A stretch of 64,000 nucleotides of DNA, taken from assembly GCA_009363875.1 (NCBI GenBank), contig CM018686.1, positions 1,054,001 through 1,118,000 of the forward strand, read 5' to 3'. The position numbers and the translations under genes were made by a program. A model generated the notes under the pieces. It was not told where the DNA came from. It did no database searches and saw nothing but the letters and a program-made list of their open reading frames with translations. Source of the stretch: Mikania micrantha. Its lineage: Eukaryota; Streptophyta; Magnoliopsida; Asterales; Asteraceae. Shown piece by piece: positions 45,786 through 56,528 of the stretch (the stretch's first letter is position 1; every line of letters begins with the position of its first letter).

Positions 45786-46533
45786 GAATTGGATATGACA
45801 GGTGATGTTAATGAGGTTAAGGTTGTTACCGAAGAGGTTTGCTAAAGCTATTTTTCAACTACTAAACTATATGAACTCACCAACCATTGTGTTGACCTTG
45901 TTTTCTTACATGTTTTCTCAGGTGTCGTACAGGAATAAGCTAAGGCTAAGGAATGCATACTAGGATGCTCAGTTAGAGGACCTAGTAGATTTTGGAAAGC
46001 ACATATTTTGTTCATTGTCGTGAATCACTTTTGATATCTTGTACAATTACAAGATAGTAAACATTTGATTCTTTGATAGGTTTACTTAGTTAAATTATCA
46101 AACATTGGCAGTTGTAATTTAACTTTGTAATCCTAGTTTAATGTTATATTGTGCTTTAGTTATTCTCAATGTTGGTGCTATGTAAACAATCTGATAATCA
46201 CTATTATCACTCACGATATCGCGCCCCGAGAACCTTCCGCCCGACAGGAAAGTCGATCCAGCCCGCCGGTTCAGGGTGTGACACTAGATTATTGTACTTG
46301 TGGTGAAAGGTTTTGTCTCACAACTATTCTTGAACTTATTCTTAATATATGCTTGAACTTGTTTTATTGGATAACTGATATCAACACGGATTAACTCTAT
46401 GATGTGTGCAAAATATCTTTGGATCTTAGGCTTCAGTTATTATTGGATACAACTGTTTTGTAACAGTTATGTGCAGGAACCCATCTGGTGATTTGCCACA
46501 TGTGAGCATTCTTCTTTTAGATGTCGTCACATG

Positions 46534-47505
46534 TCATTCACATTGACAAGAAGAAATGTTAGGATGTGATTTTATATAACTTTTGCTCATTGTGTAGCAT
46601 TTCGCTTTAAATAATGATGGTTTACTATATGCTATTATAATCTCTCGATTACGAGCAACATTCCACCTTTGGATTGCATATGTTACCTCATCCTTACTTT
46701 TAAAATGCATACCAACACGAATTTCATATGCATCTTCATTCCAAACATCCATGTCATCTTCAACATCAAAATCAGGAAGCTCGCAATCTTCTGGCCGCTC
46801 ACCATCATTAGAATAAAGAACTGGTCCCTGAGAGAAACCTTGATAAATTCCAACATTGTAATTAACTGTAGAAGGTGCTTCTACGTCCCCATCATCACCA
46901 TCTGACTCTTCGGTTAAGGGAACACTTTCTGATATATAATCATCAAAGTTATCGAAACCGCCATCATCATCACTACCACCAACATCATCATCGTTATCTC
47001 CACCACTGCCACCATCATCATGGCGTTGTGTACCAAACGATTGTTGGAATGAAGAATCTTCTACAGTTAAATACGTTGACGAAGCGGCTTCATATTGCCC
47101 CATTGAAGGACATGCTTGTTGTGCCGGTGTTTCAAAAAGTCAGAGAAGATTCATACAACTGGATTGTTGATATGGAATAATTAGCTCCATTCTGATGTAT
47201 AAATTAGCTCGAAAATTTGAATCAATTTTAGCTAAATAATACACTATTTCTAAGCTTTCGTCACCAATAATATGCGATGATTCAGATATCCCTTGAAATG
47301 CGTAGTATAATATTAAAGTCAAACTAAATGACTCCTTATTAGTTTGAATATGATTATAAACCATATCAACTAATTCTTTATATCCCAATTTATAACGAAT
47401 AATAAAAGAAGACGAACGATTCGATTCATCACACTTAACAATTCCATTTTCATAAGAAATCTCACCACCCCAAAAAATTTTCACAAGAAACGTATTATTT
47501 AACAT
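46534..47505 (-). pseudogene. MURA-type (Mutator) transposase, N-terminal part
   Basis: ATG at 47505-47503 (MLNNTFLVKIFWGGEI) opens a frame of about 324 codons to a stop at 46534, interrupted only by TGA at 47140-47142 (fits CGA). It has a basic N-terminal domain, an acidic Asp/Gly/Ser-rich linker (DDDGGFDNFDDYISE), and the MuDR domain start (IRVGMHFKSKDEVTYAIQRWNVARNREI ... KPSLFKAKCY). The following zinc-finger-like and DDE catalytic parts are missing: sequence similarity stops near 46600. It would bind the MULE ends if complete. The open frame upstream through the inverted repeat (to 47970) is not coding. Confidence 0.8.
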
Positions 47506-47571
47506 ACCGATAATATAAGCGAACACATACAAATGAGATTTGAAGTGTATATATACACTGAATATCACTCT

Positions 47572-47925
47572 TGAGGATGTCGCCTTTGGCCCATGCGACT
47601 TTATATAATTGATTTTTTTTCTTTGCATGGAATTCGCCCACCCCCTGCGACATCCATAATTGCAATTTTTTGTGTGCTTTATTTGGCAACGTGCAGACAT
47701 GGGGAAGTCGCCCCCTGCGACATCCATAAATGCATTTTTTTGTGCTTTATCTGGCAACGTGCAGACATGGGGAAGTTGCCCCTCCACCCCTACGAAGTCT
47801 GTACAAAGTCGCATACCCCCATCGACATATAGAAACACCAACAATTCCATTCTCCACCTACAATCCCAACTACCTCTCACAACCCACCTATTTTCAAAAA
47901 AATGCATGGTCTTTGCCCTAATAGT
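47572..47925. repeat. Right terminal inverted repeat of the MULE relic
   Basis: It is the reverse complement of 24671-24960, with an internal tandem duplication: the block GCGACATCCATAA...TTTTTTGTGCTTTA...GGCAACGTGCAGACATGGG occurs twice (about 47648 and 47717). The end near CAAAAAAATGCATGGTCTTTGCCC is less well matched. The MURA ATG lies just inside it, as expected for a MULE promoter-bearing end. Confidence 0.8.
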
Positions 47926-48740
47926 CTTTATCCTAATTAAAGATGGGTAAACCAGGTTTTTTTGAAACAAATTTCAGTCAACAAAGTCAATAATTGTTTT
48001 TGGTTTTTGACCGGTTCCGGTTCGGGTTTTGGCCGATTCCGGTTTTTCCAGTTTCGATTTCTTTGAGAATCCGGAACCGCCTGTACCACCGGTTCGTGTT
48101 GTCGTTTTTTTGCCCACCCAGAGGCGGACGTATATAGGGTTCATGGGGGTCGGCCGACACCCATGAAAATTTTTTTTATTTGTTATATATATAATTTAAT
48201 CTCAACCGACCCCCATAAAATTTTGTTAACGACCCCCATGAAATTTTGGCAACGACCCTTGACCTCTAAAAAAATTAGTTTCAACTTTTAAAAACTAAAA
48301 TTTTACTAATGATGAAGCCCAATAACAATTAGTTAATTAACACTTTAACCCTTTAACCCTTTAACCAAATGTTAAAATAAATATTGCCGACATACTGGAC
48401 TTTTTGCTGCATCCCCACGCGGCTGACGACATACCTGCTGATCCACCGTTCCACGCTTCCAATCCAACTATCCAAGTTCACAAACTTGCTGTCCACACTC
48501 CACAAACAGACAAAAACTCCTTCAATACAAAGACGGTATTACGATAAGGATCAGCACTTCAACAGGTATTATTATTTATTTTTATTGTTTGTTCGACACT
48601 TTAAGTTTAGTATTTTTTTTAAGTATAATTCTTATTTGTTAATTGTTAAATGTTTAGATTGTTGAATATTAATTGTTATATCAATGGTATGATTAGAAAC
48701 TTGTTTGATTTAGGCATAATTTTGCTTATATTTAGATAAC

Positions 48741-51069
48741 ATGGAATGATTTTTCAAAAGAAAACTTGGACCTTCATCTTCATCAACTCCTGAATTTGTT
48801 GATTTGGATAGTCTTCCATCAGATCCCGCTGACCGAAAACCTATTTCTTCATATCACTCTAATCAACAAGATGAAATTAGAAGGCATTACTTATTAAAAG
48901 GACCATGTCAACCAAGATCTCATAAATTTCAACAAAAAATGGTTGGTAATGAGGCTAGACGTTTTCAAGTTACTTGGTTTGATACTTATAAAAATTGGTT
49001 AGAGTATAGCAAAAAAAAAGAAAGTGCATTTTGCTTGTGTTGCTATTTGTTTAAAGATTACTTTGGAAATCACAAAAATGCATTTGTAACTGAGGGGTTT
49101 AATAGTTGGAACAAAGGGGATAGGTTGATTCGTCATGTGGGTGAGGTAAATAGTATCCATAATCAATCATTGAAAAAATGTGAAGATTTGCTTAGACAAG
49201 ATCAATCGATACAAGTTGCTTTTGAGAAAAAAAGTGATAAACAAAAGCATGAATATAGACTTAGATTAAGTGCTTCCGCCGGTCTTGCCCAATCATTATT
49301 GAGCCAAGGATTACCTTTTCGTGGTCATGATGAGTCAAAAAGTTCTTTAAATAGAGGAAACTTTTTGGAATTTTTACAATTATTAGGAAGACAAAATGAA
49401 GCCCTTGGTAAGGTTATTTTAGGAAATGCACCCGGGAATAGTCAAATGACATCTCCAAAAATTCAACAAGACATTAAACATTGTTTTGCACAAGAGGTAC
49501 TAAAACAAATTTTTGAAGATCTAGGTAATGATGTGTTTTCTCTATTAGTTGATGAATCAAGTGATATATCTAAGAAAGAACAAATGGATGTGGTTATTCG
49601 ATATGTTGATAAATGTGGGGTTGTTAAAGAACGGTTTATTGGTCTTGTACATGATGGAAACATCTGCATTATCTCTCAAATGTGCTATTGATGATTTATT
49701 TGCCCGGCTTGGATTGAGTTTGGCTAAGGTTAGAGGTCAAGGTTATGATGGTGCGAGTAATATGGCTGGCGAGTTCAATGGATTGAGAGCTTTAATATTG
49801 AAAGAAAATGTTTCAGCATTTTATGTGCATTGTTTTGCTCACCAACTTAAACTAGTTGTCGTGGCAGTTGCAAATAAACATACAGGTGTTTACAGGCTTT
49901 TTGAAACAGTAGGGTGTTTGACGAATGTCATTTGCGCATCTTGCAAACGACAAGACAAGCTTCGTGAATCACAGAAAAAAAATTTAGAAGATGACATTGG
50001 TACCGGAAGTGGTTTGAATCAAGAAATTTCTCTTACAAGAGCTAGAGATACACGTTGGAATTCTCATTATAAAACGCTTAATCGCTTGATTGCTTTATAT
50101 CAATCCGTTATGGAAGTACTTGAATATGTTGAACAAACGGGTGTGAGTATTGCTAGCGTTAAACAGGCGGATGGACTTCAGGCGGATGGACTTCAGGCGG
50201 ATGGACTTCAGGCGGATATGAAAAAATATGAGTTTGTGTTTTACTTACATTTGATGAAACATATTTTAGAAACCACAAACATATTGTCCCAAAGCCTTCA
50301 AAGAAAAGAGCAAGATTTGTTGAATGCAATCTCATTGGTTACAACGACCACACAAGAACTTCAGAAGTTTAGATTGGAGGGCTTTAATTCATTTTTTAAA
50401 GAAGTCAACTCTTTTTGTGAAAAGCATGAAATTGAAATAGTGAGCATGGAGGATTGCTACATTAACCCAAAAAAGCCAAGACAAAAGACAAATATTACAT
50501 ATCGCCAATGTTATGAGTACGAATGTTTCAACACGGTGCTAGATATGCAAATCCAAGAGTTCAGGAACCGTTTTAATGAGATAACATCCGACTTACTTAT
50601 TTGTATGAATAGTTTGAGCCTTTGTGATAATTTTGTTGGGTTTAATATACCAATGATACTACGATTAGCTAAGATGTATCCACTTGATTTTGATGAAACT
50701 GATAAAAAAAGGCTCAAGACTGAACTTATGATCTACATTGGTAATTTGAAAGAGGATACAAGGTTTGCAAACTTGAATGGTCTATCAAGTCTTGTACGAT
50801 TGATGGTTGAAACGAAGAAACATCTTTCATTTACATTGGTGTACCGTTTATTGAAATTGGCTCTCGTTTTACCCGTTGCAACATCAACTGTTGAAAGATG
50901 CTTTTCTGGAATGAAGTATGTGAAGTCCGATCTGCGTAATCGGATTGGTGATGAAAATTTAAGTGATAGTTGTATTTGTTATATTGAAAAAGATTTGCTT
51001 TGGAATGTTTCTCTAGATGATGTAATGAATAGGTTTCAAAAATTGAAAACTCGTAAAGAACAATTATAG
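48741..51069 (+). pseudogene. hAT transposase (TTF-type zinc finger, DUF4371, dimerisation domain), broken
   Basis: The expected start ATG at 48741 is followed by GAA and then TGA (48747-48749) where family members usually have Arg, before FFKRKLGPSS. The frame then stays open through a TTF/MYM-type finger (FCLCCYLFKDYFGN), a DUF4371-like region (LSQGLPFRGHDES ... NRGNFLEFL) and VDESSDISKKEQM. Near 49650-49656 the frame shifts, probably by loss of two bases. The rest (ALSLKCAIDDLFARL, YDGASNMAGEFNGL, CFAHQLKLV, DTRWNSHY) ends with the hAT dimerisation motif LPVATSTVERCFSGMKYVKS near 50880. It would cut and paste hAT DNA; this copy cannot make it whole. Confidence 0.88.
50164..50220 (+). repeat. 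15-bp in-frame repeat in the transposase
   Basis: CAGGCGGATGGACTT occurs three times and starts a fourth, encoding QADGL repeats. It lies between conserved blocks and keeps the frame, so it is a recent local expansion of a linker. Confidence 0.9.
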
Positions 51070-51273
51070 GCATATATAATTTTTCTAATGATGATTAGCG
51101 TACTTTTATTATGTATTTGAGACTAATTTTATTTTTATTATGACTTGACCCAACCCGATTCATAACGGTTAAAATAATTATACATTTAATGATGAACAAC
51201 CGATCACCAAAAATTTCCGACCCCCATAAAAGAAATTCCTGGGTCCGCCACTGTGTCCACCTCTAATCTTAAT

Positions 51274-51634
51274 GATATGAGTAGTGCTCTACAAGCTATT
51301 AGTGGATTCTCGATATTAGACAATTTTTTTTTGTTTTATCAGCAACACCTCCTTATACGACTCAAATCTACAACTATTTGATTGAAAAGTACACCATTTA
51401 CTACCAACATATCTCATGAACCGATTAAACATCAATTTTACAACATATTAGTTTATCAATTCGACCATCTCAAAAACAATTTCCAATATTCTTCCCAATT
51501 TCTTCCTTTTGATCTCAAATCATCAAATCTATCAACCTTTGAAATTCAATAAATTTAGAGCCAAAAGACAAATAAAAATCAAGGAATGCATCAAAATGTC
51601 TTATTACAATCAACAAGCTAATAAGAAACCCTCA
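51274..51634. other. Intergenic stretch downstream of the strictosidine synthase-like gene
   Basis: No gene or element was recognised. It probably includes the 3' UTR of the gene that ends at 51635 on the minus strand. No clear polyadenylation signal could be singled out in the AT-rich sequence. Confidence 0.5.
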
Positions 51635-54101
51635 TCAAGGGTAAGGTAAAGTTGCAATATGATTATGAGCCACAGTCCCAATCCATAACATCCCTTTTGC
51701 TTCCCTAACTTCACTTACTAACTTCATCACAACACCTTTCTTGTCATCTAGAACATCCAAAATCTCCCCTTTCTCATCAAAGAGGGAGATCACTGAGTAC
51801 ATTTTCATCCCCATTGCGCGAGCCAAATCTTGCATCCTTAACGGTAACCGAAAATACACACTTCTCATCCAAGGGTTGTTAGTCAAGACTTCTTGAGCTT
51901 TAGTCCTGCAACAATCGATCGCCACCCAAAACTGGCCCTTTTCGTTTATTCTTATGTTGTCGGGAAACCCAGGAAGGTTTGCCACAAGCTCAACCTTTCC
52001 CTTCTTTTCTCCCTCGATCCATAGTTTCATTAGCCTAAAACAAATTCGTTAAAATTGTCATAAGAAATATCTTCAAGAAATTCGAAAAGTTGTTTTCTTA
52101 ACACGGTAGATGATATTTTAGCCTGACTAGTTTACAACTTACCTAAGGGCGTTAAATGGATCATGTTCATAGGTTAATGGGTAGAACCCGATTCAAACAT
52201 GGAAATCATGTCATACACAAGCCTACCCTTGACACGAGTTTTCTGGGTTGTGGCAACCACGACCCTTTTAACCTGAATATTTTATTTTATTGTTTTGCAA
52301 ATAAATAATTTTAAATTACAATATTAAAAAAAAGCAGTTCTTTTTCTTTTAAATTTAAAATTTTGGTTTTATGAAAAAGAAAACCAATTAGCCATAGAAA
52401 ATATATGTTTTTTAAACTGTAAAATTTGAACATGTTAAACTATTCAATTAGCAAATTAACCGACTTGTTCGGCCAAGACATAACCATTTAGCTAGACATA
52501 TTTGCAACTTAGACATGAAGCTAACCCAAACTCATTTAGACTAAATTCAAACGCATAATTCTGTGTTGAATCATGTCATATAATTAATTTATTCTAAGTA
52601 CACGCACTACATCATGTTTGCGGTGCGTGCATATAATGTATGTATGTGTCAGCCTTTGAGAGGCAAAAGTAGAATTGCACTAATTTTAACGTTATTTTAC
52701 TTAGTTTTTGTGAAGATAACGTTAAAAGTGTTAGGTTGGTCAGTTAATCAGGCATCATGAGCCAAGGATCTTATTGAAAGCGACCTCTCTATTCCTACAG
52801 AATAAAGGTAAGGTTGTCTACATCTTATCCTCCTCAAATCCTACCTTAGCTTCGCTGATGGTGAGATATACTGAGTATAACGATGATGATGAGTACACGT
52901 ACCTGCAATTTGTGGTTTCTGTAAATAATAGAAATGACTGGTCCTTAGACAGTTGAACTCCATTTGGGAAAGCCAAACCATCTAACACAACATGAGTTGT
53001 ATTTGTAGGAGGGTCATATCTAAGCAATCTTCCAGTTGCCTCTCCTTCCAACATTATAAAGAAATGATTCCTAAAACCAAACAAAATTAACATCATACAC
53101 AAGATTCATCATACTTCCTGCTACACAGATCTATAAACCTTAAGCGAGTCGAATACGCGTTTAACAAGACTACGAAACTCACACTCTATTGTACTTCATG
53201 CTGGTGTCTGTAAAGAAGATGGAGCCATTGCTATGAATGTCAAGATCATTTGCAAAGAGTATGGGCTTCCCATCAACCTGGGCGGTTAGTGATCGGGCTA
53301 ACCCACCGTCAGGACCGACGACCATAAGCCCATGATACGCATCAGCAATGTACAAGTTTCCGCTACCTTTGTCGAATCTCAACCCAAGTGGTCGCCCACA
53401 TAACTTCTCCTTCTTCCATTGCTTGTGTGTCGTCGAGTCTTTGCCAGTCGCGCATAACTTTTCAGACCTATCATGTTGCAAGTTAAGTGTTGTTACATAT
53501 GTGCAAATACATGTATATTTGTTAGTGAACAATATGTTATATGTCACTTTATACTTATCGCGTGGACTCAAACAACAAATGTACCAATAAATCTCACTCG
53601 TAGAAAATTTATTGATAGACAAACCTTACCTTTATCTTTGAGTAAGAAAGTTTGCTTTCTTATGACGTGTTTCATAAAATAACACATAACTGAAACCTAA
53701 TGCTAAAACAAGTTGGGTTTGAAAACACACCACTTTTCCGAGACGAGAGCGAATGTTTCCCATCCTCGATCTTCGCCTGACCATTTCACAATCCGACCAT
53801 CAGCTAAGCCGCTATATGGTCCATTTCCTGAGGGATCAAACTCCAACGACTCGGGTCCAAACACTTGATCCACATGCTCTAAATTCCCAAGTCCTAGCCG
53901 GCTAAGATTGTCATCTGGCCAACTCGCCATCACTTGGTCATAAGGCGCAATATCGTTTTTCACGGGTTTGAAATCATGTCCACCTACTGGACTCATTCCA
54001 AAAGGATCCATAATCACAAACCCTAAAACAACAGCACTGAGAAGAACCAAATGTTGTTGCAACCGACCATCTTCGTGTTCTAGTCTGGTTTTCTTCATCA
54101 T
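51635..54101 (-). CDS. SSL: Strictosidine synthase-like protein (SSL), 4 exons, 407 aa
   Basis: Exons on the minus strand are 54101-53731, 53467-53183, 53070-52903 and 52034-51635, with GT/AG introns of 263, 112 and 868 bp. They sum to 1,224 bp, exactly 407 codons plus stop. The N-terminus has a hydrophobic anchor or signal (residues about 17-33, LVLLSAVVLGFVIM). The body is the six-bladed beta-propeller of the strictosidine synthase family: CGRPLGLRFDKGSGNLYIAD, FANDLDIHSNGSIFFTDTS, LLRYDPPTNTTHVVLDGLAF, LVANLPGFPDNIRINEKG, ending AHNHIATLPYP. These motifs match the plant SSL / adipocyte plasma membrane-associated-like subfamily. True strictosidine synthase activity is not expected in this branch; roles suggested are secretory-pathway hydrolase activity and stress response. 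No disruption was seen. Confidence 0.9.
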
Positions 54102-54318
54102 ATGTTAGTAGAAACACGAATGGACACTCAGTCGTGCTATCTACGGATCGAGACTAAAGACGGGGATGAAGAATGTGATACAAGTTTGTAAATGGTATTA
54201 AGGCATGGAATTTATGTTGTTAGATGAGTGCATACACTTGTTGTGAAATCATAGATTGGTTGAGTTTAGGTCAGCTTTTGTTGATCATGGAATTAAAATG
54301 TGATTCACCTATGTCACT

Positions 54319-54335
54319 TTATATATAACACTTTA
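54319..54335 (-). promoter_or_regulatory. Candidate TATA box of the SSL gene
   Basis: On the minus strand GTTATATATAAAGTG lies about 220 bp upstream of the SSL start codon. A start of transcription near 54290 would give a 5' UTR of about 190 bases. The foldback MITE at 54471 lies just upstream of it. Confidence 0.4.
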
Positions 54336-54438
54336 TTCATCATGCATGACTTCATGGTTTCCTTCTTTAGAACTCTTGTTAGTTTCTTTCTTTGTTTAAC
54401 TTTTTGTGTGCATACTTATGTTGACCCAAACCGATGTC

Positions 54439-54470
<32 letters not shown>

Positions 54471-54475
<5 letters not shown>

Positions 54476-54869
54476 AGGAGTGAATAATAACCTACCTTAA
54501 TTGAGGTAACCCATTAACCCTGGCAAAAAACGCTCAAATCACAAAAAAAAAAAAATTCATGGTTTTTTTTATGCAAAAATAGGGGGGGCTCCTTTTTAAG
54601 CGTTCGCTAAATTCACAAGCGTTAAAAAGTTAAACGAAATGTAAGTTTGCGTTACACTGCGACACTTATATATATGTTCTCAGTGTAACGCAAACTTACA
54701 TTTCGTTTAACTTTTTAACGCTTGTGAATTAGTGAACGCTTAAAAAAGGAGCCCCCCTATTTTTGCATAAAAAAACCATGAAATTTTTTTTTTTTGCGAT
54801 TTGAGCGTTTTTTGCCAGGGTTAATGGGTTACCTCAATTAATGAGGGTTATTATATGATCCCTTCCCTG
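54471..54869. mobile_element. Foldback MITE in a (TA)n tract, upstream of SSL
   Basis: Two arms of about 187 bp (54471-54657 and 54683-54869) are nearly perfect reverse complements, separated by about 25 bp of loop. The ends read GGGTAAGGA and TCCCTTCCCTG. (TA)n tracts flank both sides (54442-54470 and 54870-54890), so it entered a TA microsatellite or created TA duplications, as in the Micron type of MITE. There is no coding region. Transcription through it would give a long hairpin RNA. Confidence 0.85.
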
Positions 54870-54892
54870 TATATATATATATATATATATTC

Positions 54893-55756
54893 TTGCTATG
54901 ATTATCTTATGGTAGTTATGAGATTGATAATATAATATTATTTTTTTTTATTATTTTATATGTCATCGTTTCTAACCTAAAGGTAATTATGAAGTGTTTG
55001 TTTATAGGTATTCCGATGGTTAGACAACTGGAGCCAACAAGTTCACTAATGTAAATTGTCATAAGCGAACTCACTAGAATCTGTACATGGGGATAGCAAT
55101 CTACTCACGATATTGCGTTAACTAGAATAACCCCGTCAAGATCAAGTCAAATCTTAATTTTTTTAGCATCATTGTAACATATTTAAAACAATTTTTTTCC
55201 TTTATTAGTTTGTGTAAATTCATCAGTGTTTAAGTGATAATATGTGTTTGCCGACGAAGAGTGAAGTGTGTTATGAGCAAGGTTGCAAAAATGTTGTAAA
55301 CGAACCAAACGAGTCATTGTTTGTGTTCATTTGTTTAACTTTTAAGTTGTTCACGAACGCCAACCGAAAGAAAATTATTGTTGAGAATTGAACTTGTTTA
55401 CGAACGGTTCACGAACGCAAACGAACACATATTATTTATATATATATATATATATAAAGTTAAATATTATAGCATTAAACTAAAAATAGATTCAATATTA
55501 TGACATTAAATTAAAAATAAAAAATTTAAAAATATACAACGCATATAATAAATAAATATAATAACTGAACATTATTGAACGTTTACAAACACAAATGAAC
55601 GAACACGAATACTTTTCATTTTTGTTCATTTAACAAAACGAATAAAATTTATTCTACATGTTCATTCATTTATTAAACCAACGAGCAAAAATGAACTTCT
55701 GTCAAACGGTTTATGATGTTCATCAAATGTTTGGATTGTTTTGTAGTGGTGGTGGT
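54893..55756. other. Intergenic stretch with a GAACG-rich TE remnant
   Basis: From about 55290 to 55700, GAACG, CGAACG and GTTCATTTGTT words are arranged roughly as an inverted repeat around an AT-rich centre with a (TA)n tract (55437-55456). This looks like a worn non-autonomous DNA transposon. Ends and duplications could not be placed. The rest holds nothing recognisable. Confidence 0.45.
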
Positions 55757-56012
55757 TAGAGGTGCACAAATCGAGTTTTTTTAAAAACCAGTTCCAGTTA
55801 AAATCGGGTTTTTGACCGGTTTTTAGCGGTTTTCGGCCAGTTCCAGTTCCAATTCTGGTTTTGGCATGTTAAAGTTGAAACCGGTTATGGTAATTCCGGT
55901 TCCGGTTCCGGTTCCGATTTTTCTAACAAGCCCGAACAACCTGTGCCCATCGGTTCAGGTAGCACCTGTTCCGGTTCGGATTTTCGATTCCGGGTTTTTT
56001 TGCCCACCTCTA
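55757..56012. mobile_element. Non-autonomous hAT element, 256 bp
   Basis: It starts TAGAGGTGCACAAA and ends TTTTTTTGCCCACCTCTA, flanked by the perfect 8-bp duplication GTGGTGGT (55749-55756, 56013-56020). The body is made of GGTTCCGG and TTTTTGACCGG words. It is the same family as the host element at 47938-51265. It lies between the SSL and BBX genes. Confidence 0.9.
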
Positions 56013-56020
56013 GTGGTGGT

Positions 56021-56528
56021 GGGAGCTTGTTAATTAATGAGTATTCTTAATACTATGCACTCATTCCTTAATTGTATTGGGTTTCTGTTCCAAGTCTAAC
56101 AAACTAAGCGAACATACCCATCAATATCCGATTCAATCTTGAGGAATTTAAATCTTTTAACTAATGTTCCTAATGTTTTAGTTCACAAGCTAGTAGCGTT
56201 CCAATTATCAAAAAAATTTAGCAACACCTTACTCCTTAAATTCTATAACATTTTGATCACTTCCTGACAAACACAACAAAATTTAGTAATTTTAAATATA
56301 ATCAACATTGCAATTTGGTATCACATAATACATGCATAATGAGAATTCAATTTGTAAATAATAATATTTATTTGGTCCTCGTGCTACTACTATTCAATCT
56401 CGTTGAATCAGTGAGAAAATATAAAACTAAATAACCCATCTTAAACGTCAGATGACCAAAATGCAATTACTTAACAATACGAGGACCAAAATAAAACTTT
56501 AACAACCATATATTTTTGACTTTTCAGT
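56021..56528. other. Intergenic stretch downstream of the BBX gene
   Basis: No gene or element was recognised. It should contain the 3' UTR of the BBX gene ending at 56529 on the minus strand. Confidence 0.5.

Larger units (their letters stand above)
42281..46283 (+). mobile_element. Solo LTR, 4,003 bp (family of element 2)
   Basis: It starts TGTAACATCAGTGCCGGAAA and ends GGGTGTGACA, flanked by the duplication CTAGA (42276-42280, 46284-46288). No internal coding region is present. The module order matches element 2 LTRs: CATTCGGCC word cluster (43350-43620), GAGCGCGCATAAT near 44533, candidate intron (44574-45921), minisatellites (44690-45560), TATA segment near 45766, then a TCACCAACCATTGTGTTGACC block. 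Sequence divergence from element 2 is high in between. Confidence 0.9.
24661..47935 (-). mobile_element. Mutator-like element (MULE) relic, heavily invaded
   Basis: Inverted copies of a roughly 300-bp sequence lie at 24691-24950 and 47590-47890. Between them are the start of a MURA-type transposase (46534-47505, minus) reading inward from the right end, and a plant-mobile-domain gene (25158 onward, plus). Long terminal inverted repeats plus MURA are the hallmarks of a MULE. Nested insertions (PIF/Harbinger, Tekay element 2, two solo LTRs) account for most of its length. The outermost bases and the expected 9-bp duplication could not be fixed. Two independent solo insertions of the repeat are the alternative. 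Confidence 0.65.
48119..51253 (+). mobile_element. hAT element with transposase remnant, 3,135 bp
   Basis: Ends CAGAGGCGGAC ... GGTCCGCCACTG form a short inverted repeat. The duplication is TGCCCACC (48111-48118) and TGTCCACC (51254-51261), one mismatch. CCCCCATGAAAATTTT-type repeats lie near both ends. It carries the transposase at 48741-51069. The two disruptions in that gene make it non-functional unless supplied in trans. Confidence 0.85.
47938..51265. mobile_element. Non-autonomous hAT element, hit by a larger hAT element
   Basis: It starts TAAAGATGGGTAAACC and ends TTTTTTTGCCCACC ... TCTA, the ends of the family also seen intact at 55757-56012. The flanking 8-bp duplication is ATCCTAAT (47930-47937) and ATCTTAAT (51266-51273), one mismatch. 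The body has the same GGTTCCGGTTC and TTTGACCGGTT words as the 55757 copy. The larger hAT at 48119-51253 entered within the last 12 bp. Confidence 0.75.

Noticed and set aside
47506..47970. N-terminal extension of the MURA frame through the inverted repeat
   Set aside because: The sequence is the MULE terminal repeat. The same words at 24700-24950 are non-coding, and the family-like protein starts at 47505.
53348..53682. Plus-strand frames over the SSL gene
   Set aside because: They are antisense shadows of exon 2 and intron sequence. The minus-strand exons give a continuous family-like protein.
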